DNA of 14,233 bases from contig CAYILC010000019.1 in the NCBI GenBank assembly GCA_964364145.1, forward strand, positions 1 through 14,233, in the 5' to 3' direction. This stretch comes from CAYILC01 sp964364145. Its GTDB lineage: Bacteria; Patescibacteriota; Microgenomatia; UBA1400; UBA12028. Shown piece by piece: positions 6,271 to 12,843 of this stretch. A program made the translations under genes and the position numbers. Position 1 is the stretch's first letter; the number at the start of each line of letters is the position of its first letter. A model generated the notes under the pieces. It ran no database searches and was not told the origin of the DNA. It saw only the letters and a list, made by a program, of their open reading frames with translations.

Positions 6271-7032
6271 ATGCAGAAACCTTGGCTTTCAGTTGTGATT
6301 CCATCGTATAATGAACGCAGTAATGTTGAACTTGGCGTTTTAGACGATACGTTGTCATATCTTCAGCGTCAAAAGTATACATGGGAATTAATCTTGACCG
6401 ATGATGGGTCAACTGATGGGACACTAGACGCGTTAATGGAGTATGCAAAACTTCATCCGCATGTGAGGGTACTTGCAAATTCGCATCAAGGAAAAGGCCC
6501 AACGGTGTTTGTAGGAATGATGGCGGCTGAAGGCGCACTCCGTTTATTTACCGATTTTGATCAAGCCACACCAATACAAGAGATCGAAAAGCTCCTCCCG
6601 TTCATGGAAGACAAGTATGATCTTGTGATTGGTTCGCGTGAGGTGCAAGGCGCAAAGCGTGAACGAGAGCCACTGCACAGACACGTGATGGGGAAAGCAT
6701 TCAACATTGCCGTTAAGATGTTGACGATTCAGGGGATTCAGGATACACAGTGCGGTTTTAAGTTGTTCACCAAACAGGCAACCGAGAAGTTATTCCCCAT
6801 GATGTATATTTATCGTCCGGGCGCTATACGTAGTGACGCGTTTACCGGTGCTTTTGATGTCGAACTGTTGTACTTAGCAAAGAAATGCAACATGCGTATT
6901 GCCGAGGTTCCGGTTTTTTGGAAGTATAGAGAAACAGAACGCGTGAATCCACTCAAAGATTCTATCCTCATGTTTTTGGATCTTTTGCGCATTCGGAGTG
7001 CAGACTTTTTAGGAAAATATCCAAACACATGA
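6244..7032 (+). CDS. GT2 polyprenyl-phosphate glycosyltransferase, Alg5 (dolichyl-phosphate beta-glucosyltransferase)-like
   Basis: 262-residue GT2 enzyme with no clear membrane helix. Motifs in order: LSVVIPSYNERSN (15-27), LTDDGSTDGT (51-60), HQGKGPTVFVGM (81-92), FTDFDQATPI (102-111), VIGSRE (128-133), DTQCGFKLF (167-175), TGAFDVELLYLA (201-212) and EVPVFWKY (221-228). The KG segment, the T-P-I after the acidic motif, QCGFKLF and FDVELL are features of the Alg5 group, which moves glucose or a related sugar from a UDP-sugar to a polyprenyl phosphate. The acidic motif reads DFDQAT where DADxxT is usual, but both aspartates are kept. A weak GGAAAG at 6233-6238 lies five bases before the ATG. 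It overlaps the following GT-C gene by 4 bases, which suggests its lipid-linked product feeds that or a neighbouring membrane transferase. The sugar identity is inferred from family only. Confidence 0.84.
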   Translation: MNSMSSTNSMQKPWLSVVIPSYNERSNVELGVLDDTLSYLQRQKYTWELILTDDGSTDGTLDALMEYAKLHPHVRVLANSHQGKGPTVFVGMMAAEGALRLFTDFDQATPIQEIEKLLPFMEDKYDLVIGSREVQGAKREREPLHRHVMGKAFNIAVKMLTIQGIQDTQCGFKLFTKQATEKLFPMMYIYRPGAIRSDAFTGAFDVELLYLAKKCNMRIAEVPVFWKYRETERVNPLKDSILMFLDLLRIRSADFLGKYPNT

Positions 7033-8240
7033 AACGTGCATTTTTCCACCTTGTAGCAATACTCCCGTTTGTTGGATTTATGGTCTATTCGTATACACAG
7101 GTTGATCCAAATTTGGTTATCAGCAGTTTTCCACCATATTGGAATCTCCAACAACAGTTATGGCAGATTGGGTATCATCAACGTAATCTTTCTAGCGTTT
7201 TGTTTGGAGTTTTAGTGATGTTCATGAGTGTTAGTGTGGTTGGAGTTTTACGTTTTTTTACTGAACAAGAAAAGAAAAGATTTTTCATCTCCGTCATTCT
7301 TGTATTGATCTTTTCATACAACGCGCTATCTCACGATATTTTTAACTATCTTTTTAATGCGCGAATGGTCGTGATGTATCAGACAAATCCACACACGCAT
7401 ATTGCCCTAGAGTTTCCAAATGATGACTGGACACGGTTTATGCACAACACGCATACGCCGGCTCCATATGGATATGGCTGGACGGTATTATCCCTTCTTC
7501 CATATGTAATAGGTTTTGGGAAGTTCAACCCTTCCTACTATGCAATGAAAATATTGATAGTTGGTGGTTTTTTGCTGATGTGGTGGGCAGTGGAAAAACT
7601 TGCGAAGATGGTGAAATCGGATACAGCACAAAATTTTCATACATTAAAATGGCTATTTTTCTTAAACCCACTTGTGCTGATTGAAACATTTTCCAATGGT
7701 CACAACGATGTTTGGATGATGGGGCTTGCGCTGTTGTCGTATGTTTTTGTATTGAAGATACAACAAAAAGACTCTTTGAGAAAAAAAGTCGGATATGTTT
7801 TTATGGCGATCGTAATTTTAGCGATCTCTGCTTCAGTCAAGTTTGCAACTCTCATATTGGCCCCAGTCCTAATTTTTTTGATTATCACACGATTGATAAA
7901 CAAACTCCCATCACACCTTAAACGCTTTGCACAATGGTGGCCAGAGATGTCTGCAGTGTTGCTCTTTTTGCCATTGTTAACCGACCGTTCTCAACAATTT
8001 CATCCGTGGTATTTGATTTGGAGTCTTTCTTTTTTACCGTTTATTCGATCGGTGTGGATTCGATATATGTTGATCGCGTTTTCATTTTCAAGTCTTTTTC
8101 GATACCTCCCATATCTTTATCTTGGAAATTACACGACGCATGAATTAACGCAAGAGAAAATAATCACATGGGTTGGGGGAGTTTTTGTGCTTTTTGGTTT
8201 GATGTTATGCCGCAAATGGGTTAGTCGCGTGCTAAAATAA
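7029..8240 (+). CDS. GT-C membrane mannosyltransferase, MptA/MptB (GT87)-like
   Basis: 403-residue polytopic membrane protein. It resembles the polyprenyl-phosphomannose-dependent mannosyltransferases that build actinobacterial lipomannan (MptA/MptB) and related GT87/DUF2029 proteins. Visible family marks are the extracytoplasmic SHDIFNYLFNARMV (101-114) with the acidic residue after a helix, the QTNPH turn (118-122), PAPYGYGWTVLS (145-155), FLNPLVLIETFSNGHNDVW (211-229) and FHPWYLIWSLSFLPF (324-338). Roughly ten or more hydrophobic segments are apparent. A DPM-like synthase lies in the same operon and could supply the polyprenyl-phosphate-mannose donor such enzymes use. It overlaps the GT2 gene by 4 bases; an AGGAAA tract at 7011-7016 is rather far (12 bases) from the ATG. 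Family placement is by motif; sugar specificity is inferred. Confidence 0.75.
   Translation: MKRAFFHLVAILPFVGFMVYSYTQVDPNLVISSFPPYWNLQQQLWQIGYHQRNLSSVLFGVLVMFMSVSVVGVLRFFTEQEKKRFFISVILVLIFSYNALSHDIFNYLFNARMVVMYQTNPHTHIALEFPNDDWTRFMHNTHTPAPYGYGWTVLSLLPYVIGFGKFNPSYYAMKILIVGGFLLMWWAVEKLAKMVKSDTAQNFHTLKWLFFLNPLVLIETFSNGHNDVWMMGLALLSYVFVLKIQQKDSLRKKVGYVFMAIVILAISASVKFATLILAPVLIFLIITRLINKLPSHLKRFAQWWPEMSAVLLFLPLLTDRSQQFHPWYLIWSLSFLPFIRSVWIRYMLIAFSFSSLFRYLPYLYLGNYTTHELTQEKIITWVGGVFVLFGLMLCRKWVSRVLK
8230..8238 (+). promoter_or_regulatory. Putative extended -10 element (TGC-TAAAAT) overlapping a stop codon
   Basis: TGC plus TAAAAT spans the last codons of the preceding gene and ends five bases (AACCT) before the ATG at 8244, a spacing that suits leaderless initiation. 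No Shine-Dalgarno is seen before 8244 and no -35 at normal distance. The hexamer partly overlaps the upstream TAA stop, so chance is a real alternative. Confidence 0.3.
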
Positions 8241-8243
8241 CCT

Positions 8244-9755
8244 ATGCGCCTCAAGATTTTGCTGATTCTTTATCTTCTGATAACAACAATTTCGCTTACC
8301 GCTCTTCCTGTGTTCTCTGATGAAGCGATTTATATTCATTGGGCTCAGGTAGCAACAAACGAACCTTCCAAATACGCGTTTCTGCCGATGCTTGATGGTA
8401 AACCACCACTCCATGTATGGACGCTCATTCCCATGCTCAAACTTACACAAGATCCATTACTCGCCGGAAGATTGGTTTCCGTTTTTGTTGGATTGGTCAA
8501 TATTATACTTATAGGAATGTTTGTTCGTGAACTTGGTGGTGAAACTCGGGACGAGCGGCTCGCACAGCTCGCCGCAACAATCCTTCCCTTTTGGTTTTTT
8601 CACAACAGAATGGCTTTAGCCGAGGTCATGTTGGTTATGTGGTTACTGCTTGGTCTTGTTGCGGGCATACGTGCGTATGCGAACAACAAAAAATCTTTCT
8701 TCTGGACTATAGTTTTTTCTTTAGCAGTTGGCGGTTCGTTATGGACAAAGGTAAGTGGATTATTTTTTGTTCCTGTATTTCTGATGATTCCCTTGCTCAT
8801 AATTTCAGCAAAAACAAAAAAACTTTCGCTCATAGGCGCCATTCGCGAGGGATATCTTCATACAGGAGTCATTCGACTGTTTATTGGTGGCGTGATTGGA
8901 GGGCTAATTTTTCTTACCCTCCGTTTATCTCCGCTCTTTCCGTATTTGTTTGCTCGCAGTGCTGACTATGCCTTTACTTTACGTGACCTTTTAGGAGGTG
9001 AGTGGCGGTTTGTTGTATTCGCAGCAACTCCTCGACTGATGTATTGGTTAGTATGGTATCTCTCACCGTTTATATTCATACTTGCGTTGCGGTCTGGTCG
9101 TCGGGGTCTTGTGTTATTTCTCATGTCTCTTGCATATGCACTACCATTGCTTGTTGGCGGCAGAGTTGTATATTCACGATATTTTTTGCCGATGGCGGTA
9201 CCGTTGACAATCATGGCGGTGTTTGGATTTCGGGAACTGTATAACCAAGGAAATCGCAACAAAACGTTGGCTCTAATCTGTCTTGGTGGAGCAGTTCTCT
9301 GGTCGAGTATGTTTATTCTTCCCTCATATATTCGACCAGGGTTAACTCCGTTTGCTCTACAAGACCAAGTACAATATCTGACCGAGTGGTCTTCGGGGTA
9401 TGGTATTCCACAAGTGCGTGATTATCTACGCCAACAGATTGCCCAAAGAACAAATGGACAGCAGATTGAAGTGGGGACCGAAGGCTATTTCGGCACGCTT
9501 CCTGATGGACTTTCGATCTATTTCAACGATCCAATCTACGCTGACAAAATCAAGATTGATGGCGTTGGCCAGCCAATCCACGCTATCCCCGATCGTCTTC
9601 TGCAGTCAGCAAAAACACAAGATACGTATCTCGTGGTGAACAGTCATCGTTTTTTCCTAGAGAACACATCGAATTACGAAGTTGTTGGTGTATATGATCG
9701 ACCATACGGAGGGCCAAAACTTCTCCTCTTGAGGATTCTGCCACAAAAACAGTAG
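8244..9755 (+). CDS. GT39/ArnT-like membrane glycosyltransferase (PMT_2 type)
   Basis: 503-residue polytopic membrane protein with a clear dolichyl-phosphate-mannose protein mannosyltransferase-like (PMT_2) N-terminus. One membrane helix (about 4-22) is followed by the catalytic SDEAIYIHWA (25-34), then LDGKPPLHVW (50-59), AGRLVSVFVG (74-83) and HNRMALAEVML (120-130). A YSRYFLPMAVP segment appears later in the membrane part. The C-terminal 125 or so residues (after about 378) form a soluble extracytoplasmic domain. Family members transfer a sugar from a polyprenyl-phosphate donor to lipid A, protein or glycan acceptors outside the cytoplasm. Three bases separate it from the preceding stop; no Shine-Dalgarno is seen, but a TAAAAT hexamer sits just upstream. 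The acceptor is unknown. Confidence 0.82.
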   Translation: MRLKILLILYLLITTISLTALPVFSDEAIYIHWAQVATNEPSKYAFLPMLDGKPPLHVWTLIPMLKLTQDPLLAGRLVSVFVGLVNIILIGMFVRELGGETRDERLAQLAATILPFWFFHNRMALAEVMLVMWLLLGLVAGIRAYANNKKSFFWTIVFSLAVGGSLWTKVSGLFFVPVFLMIPLLIISAKTKKLSLIGAIREGYLHTGVIRLFIGGVIGGLIFLTLRLSPLFPYLFARSADYAFTLRDLLGGEWRFVVFAATPRLMYWLVWYLSPFIFILALRSGRRGLVLFLMSLAYALPLLVGGRVVYSRYFLPMAVPLTIMAVFGFRELYNQGNRNKTLALICLGGAVLWSSMFILPSYIRPGLTPFALQDQVQYLTEWSSGYGIPQVRDYLRQQIAQRTNGQQIEVGTEGYFGTLPDGLSIYFNDPIYADKIKIDGVGQPIHAIPDRLLQSAKTQDTYLVVNSHRFFLENTSNYEVVGVYDRPYGGPKLLLLRILPQKQ

Positions 9756-9758
9756 AAT
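9729..9758 (+). promoter_or_regulatory. Putative internal promoter giving a leaderless transcript
   Basis: TTGAGG at 9729-9734 and TAGAAT at 9753-9758 match -35 and -10 boxes at four and five of six positions, with an 18-base spacer. Six bases (GAGCGT) then lead to the ATG at 9765. There is no good Shine-Dalgarno at this start. The TAG of the -10 box is also the stop codon of the upstream gene, so the site would be an operon-internal promoter. Inferred from sequence only. Confidence 0.35.
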
Positions 9759-9764
9759 GAGCGT

Positions 9765-11429
9765 ATGAAGCGGTTTGCGATTATTTTATTAGGTTTTGTA
9801 CTAACTTTTGCTACACTTCGTTTCCTACTCAACACCACCTTTTTTCCCATTCACGACTTTACGCATGTCACGCGATTAGTCGAGATGGATAGAGCGATTC
9901 AAGACGGAGAGTTTCCCGTTCGGTGGTCAAAAAATCTTGGATATGGATACGGTATGCCGTTGTTTAACTTTTACGGACCAACGCCATTTTATGTGGCCGA
10001 GGTATTCCATTCAATCGGGTTGAACTACCTATTCAGCATCAAGGCAATGGTGTTTGTGATGACGGGTGTAGCGTTTATAGGAATGTACCTTTTGGCCGCC
10101 GAGTATTTTGGAATGCTTGGAGGAACAGTAGCCGCAACAGCGTTTTTATTGATGCCATATCGTGCCGTCGATCTTTTTGTGCGTGGTGCGTTTAATGAAC
10201 TTTTTGCAATCTCCTTGGTTCCATTCATCATGTACGGTTTTATTCGTATCTCACGCGAAAAATCATGGTTTTGGACGGCGGTTACCTCTGTATTTTTTAT
10301 GGCCTTTTTTACGTCACACAATCTCATGACGCTCATGTTTTTTCCGTTCCTCTATCTTTTTGCATTGGTACAATCATTTGCAAAGAAGGTAAAGAAGCGA
10401 ACATACCTTATTCGGATGCATTCGGCGATTTTCCTGTCGGTTGGACTAGCGGCATTTTATCTTTTTCCGTCATTTTTTGAAAAAGGATGGACGCAAGTGG
10501 ATAAACTTATAGGAGGATACGGTGCGTATGAATATCATTTCTTATATATACGCCAATTATTTATTGAAAATTGGGGGTTTGGCGGCTCAATCTTAGGCAT
10601 AGAAGATGGGCTATCGTTTCATCTGGGTTGGGTTCACGTTGTCTTGGCAGCGATTGGGATTGTTGGTTGGAGTTTGCGTGCAAAAACTTGGTATCAACGC
10701 GTCATATGCTGGTTTCTTGCGGTAAGTCTTGGTTTTTCGTTATTTATGACGATCTTTAAAAGCCAGTTCATTTGGGATCGCATTCCAATTCTCGTGTACT
10801 TTCAGTTTCCATGGCGATTCCTCTCGGTTGCAGCAGTACTCGTACCATTGCTAGCGGGTGCGGCCGTGTATGCAATTCCGAAATCCTTTCCAAGAAAGGG
10901 CATTGTGTTTGTAGCGATAGCACTGCTGCTCATCACAAATCTTCGCTTTTTCCAACCAGTTAAACTATTGAAAAATCCTGATGATCAATACTATGACGAC
11001 CCAAAGCGCATTCAATCGCAAATGAGCAGTATTCTTCCGGATTATATTCCGATCTGGATGAAAAAAATTCAAGAACCATTCCAGCAACCATTTGAGATTC
11101 TCGACGGCAAGAACCAACAAATCACAGTTCTTGTCGATAGAACACAGGAAAAATTGATACAATTCACACTTACAAAACCAAATACATTGTTGCTGCGCAT
11201 GGCGTGGTTCCCAAACTGGACTGTGTACGATAACGGTATTCGTGTTGATCATAAAGTTGATGACACAACGGGCTTTTTCTCTGTACAATTGGGCGCAGGA
11301 GAACACCTTATTAGTGTGAAATTTGAGGATACATCGTTACGAACGTGGACAAACATTGTTTCTGGTATGAGCGCAGTAATTATTATTGGAGTACTTGGAT
11401 ATGCTCAACATCGAAGACATTCGGCGTAA
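9765..11429 (+). CDS. PTPS-related / YfhO-like polytopic membrane protein (GT-C-like)
   Basis: 554-residue membrane protein that resembles the '6-pyruvoyl-tetrahydropterin synthase related' membrane family (Pfam name, not evidence of pterin chemistry) and YfhO-like proteins. After a first helix it has the conserved extracytoplasmic FPIHDFTHVTR (27-37) with His30-Asp31, followed by DGEFPVRWSKNLGYGYGMP (47-65) and LFNFYGPTPFY (66-76). About ten further hydrophobic segments follow to residue 400. The C-terminal domain contains FPNWTVYDNG (482-491), GFFSVQLGAGEHLISVKFE (503-521) and a last membrane helix near 528-546. This beta-rich tail is typical of YfhO. The layout suggests a GT-C-type enzyme acting outside the membrane, but the reaction is not established. 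It has no clear Shine-Dalgarno. Its 3' end overlaps the flippase gene by 29 bases. Confidence 0.72.
   Translation: MKRFAIILLGFVLTFATLRFLLNTTFFPIHDFTHVTRLVEMDRAIQDGEFPVRWSKNLGYGYGMPLFNFYGPTPFYVAEVFHSIGLNYLFSIKAMVFVMTGVAFIGMYLLAAEYFGMLGGTVAATAFLLMPYRAVDLFVRGAFNELFAISLVPFIMYGFIRISREKSWFWTAVTSVFFMAFFTSHNLMTLMFFPFLYLFALVQSFAKKVKKRTYLIRMHSAIFLSVGLAAFYLFPSFFEKGWTQVDKLIGGYGAYEYHFLYIRQLFIENWGFGGSILGIEDGLSFHLGWVHVVLAAIGIVGWSLRAKTWYQRVICWFLAVSLGFSLFMTIFKSQFIWDRIPILVYFQFPWRFLSVAAVLVPLLAGAAVYAIPKSFPRKGIVFVAIALLLITNLRFFQPVKLLKNPDDQYYDDPKRIQSQMSSILPDYIPIWMKKIQEPFQQPFEILDGKNQQITVLVDRTQEKLIQFTLTKPNTLLLRMAWFPNWTVYDNGIRVDHKVDDTTGFFSVQLGAGEHLISVKFEDTSLRTWTNIVSGMSAVIIIGVLGYAQHRRHSA
11388..11391 (+). promoter_or_regulatory. 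Shine-Dalgarno GGAG deciding the flippase start
   Basis: GGAG lies nine bases before the ATG at 11401 and inside the preceding gene. It favours 11401 over the in-frame TTG at 11386, which precedes this motif. Confidence 0.45.
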
Positions 11430-12837
11430 ATCAATACGCGGCGTTATGAGTTATGGACTGCGTACGTTTGTGCTGTATGGCATAAATATCGTTGCGGGGT
11501 TGATTTTAAGCGCATATCTTTCTCCTGCAGACTTTGGCGTGTACTTTGTGGTGAGTTCAATTATAGGACTGGTCACGTTTTTGTCTGATATCGGATTAGC
11601 GGCGGCACTTGTTCAAAAAAAAGAGGCACCGACAACAGCAGAGTTACGAACAACATTTACCGTTCAGCAAATTCTTGCTTTTTTGATCGTTGGAATCATG
11701 ATGGTAGTTGCTCCAGTATTAAAAGCGCAAAACAAAGTTGGCGATGCGGGAATTTGGCTATTATTTGCGCTCGCATGTTCGTTTGTGTTCGCGTCGCTCA
11801 AAACAATTCCATCCATTTTGCTGGAGCGAAAACTTGAGTTTGCAAAGCTTACTTTTCCCCAGATACTAGAAACTCTAGTATTTAACAGTATTGCGGTAAC
11901 CCTCGCAGTGCGTGGAATGGGAGTTCAAAGTTATGTGTACGCGGTGTTTGCACGAAGTATTGTTGGCGTTGTTGCGATGTATTTCCTCCAAACTTGGCCA
12001 ATCGGTATAGCTTTTTCTAAAGAAGCATTTCAAGGCTTGTTGAAGTTTGGTGCGAAGTTTCAGCTCAATGACATGCTTGCAAGGTTAAAGGATGATTTAT
12101 TTGTGGTGGTGCTAGGATTGTTTTTTCCTTCGACGCAGATGGGGTATATCAGTTGGGCAAAGAAGATGTCACTGTATCCGTATCAATTCAGCGTAAACAG
12201 CGTAATGTCGGTGACTTTTCCGGTGTTTTCACGATTACAAGAACATCCGGAACGGCTCAAGAGAGCAATTGAAAAGGCGATGTACTTTATCTCGTTACTC
12301 ATTTTCCCAGTTCTTGTTGGTCTTTCTATATTGATGTTTGCGCTCACTATAGTCTTTCCGCGCTATCATCAATGGCAGCCGGCACTATTGTCACTCGCAT
12401 TTTTCTGTTTTGAGATCGCCATGAGCGCAATCTCCACGCCTCTCACCAATACCTTAAACGCAATTGGCAAGATTGATCTCACGCTTAAACTGATGATGAT
12501 GTGGACAGCGTTAACCTGGACGATAACTCCAATTATGATTTATTTCTTTGGATTTAGTGGCGTGGCAATCGGATCGGCAGTGATTGGCTTGAGTTCTTTC
12601 ATTACCGTTGCGTTGGTAAAAAAGCACGTCAGTATTGAGTTTATCGAACAGATATGGAGACAGGTTGTTGCGAGCATTGTGATGGGCGTTGTGCTGGCAC
12701 TTAATCTTCAACTATGGTCGCGATCGTTTATATGGTTGGGGGTTGGAGTTCTGGTGGGAGCAGTGGTATATGGAACGACATTCTTGTTGATTGGGTATAA
12801 GAAGTTCGCGTTTGAACTACGATCATTGCGCGTTTAA
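11401..12837 (+). CDS. Polysaccharide/lipid-linked oligosaccharide flippase (Wzx, WzxC-like; MOP superfamily)
   Basis: 478-residue integral membrane protein with about 12-14 hydrophobic segments. It is of the MOP/MATE-related polysaccharide transporter class that flips undecaprenyl-linked oligosaccharides across the inner membrane. Shown by the N-terminal order of a short cytoplasmic start, a first helix, LSPADFGVYFVVSSIIGLVT, then SDIGLAAALVQKKE, which is the classic WzxC-like opening. A central LLKFGAKFQLNDMLARLKDD segment and SVMSVTFPVFSRLQ, another family feature, follow. An in-frame TTG at 11386 would lengthen it by five residues, but the ATG at 11401 with a GGAG nine bases upstream is preferred. 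It overlaps the previous gene by 29 bases in another frame, implying translational coupling, and is the last plus-strand gene. The exported glycan is unknown. Confidence 0.86.
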   Translation: MLNIEDIRRKSIRGVMSYGLRTFVLYGINIVAGLILSAYLSPADFGVYFVVSSIIGLVTFLSDIGLAAALVQKKEAPTTAELRTTFTVQQILAFLIVGIMMVVAPVLKAQNKVGDAGIWLLFALACSFVFASLKTIPSILLERKLEFAKLTFPQILETLVFNSIAVTLAVRGMGVQSYVYAVFARSIVGVVAMYFLQTWPIGIAFSKEAFQGLLKFGAKFQLNDMLARLKDDLFVVVLGLFFPSTQMGYISWAKKMSLYPYQFSVNSVMSVTFPVFSRLQEHPERLKRAIEKAMYFISLLIFPVLVGLSILMFALTIVFPRYHQWQPALLSLAFFCFEIAMSAISTPLTNTLNAIGKIDLTLKLMMMWTALTWTITPIMIYFFGFSGVAIGSAVIGLSSFITVALVKKHVSIEFIEQIWRQVVASIVMGVVLALNLQLWSRSFIWLGVGVLVGAVVYGTTFLLIGYKKFAFELRSLRV

Positions 12838-12843
12838 CTCGTA

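Noticed and set aside
3549..7032. The two GT2 genes as a recent duplication because of their similar first 15 bases
   Set aside because: Beyond the ATG-AGT/AAC-TCA starts the proteins differ in motifs (DDTSPDGT versus DDGSTDGT, DADFSHDP versus DFDQATPI) and domain layout, so they are different GT2 subgroups.
8591..8965. 124-codon plus-strand frame inside the GT39 gene
   Set aside because: Out-of-frame shadow of a membrane-coding region, rich in Cys, Phe and Ser, with no start signal.
11386..11400. TTG as the flippase start
   Set aside because: It precedes the GGAG motif and lengthens the overlap to 44 bases; the ATG at 11401 has a better-placed ribosome binding site and matches the usual short WzxC N-terminus.
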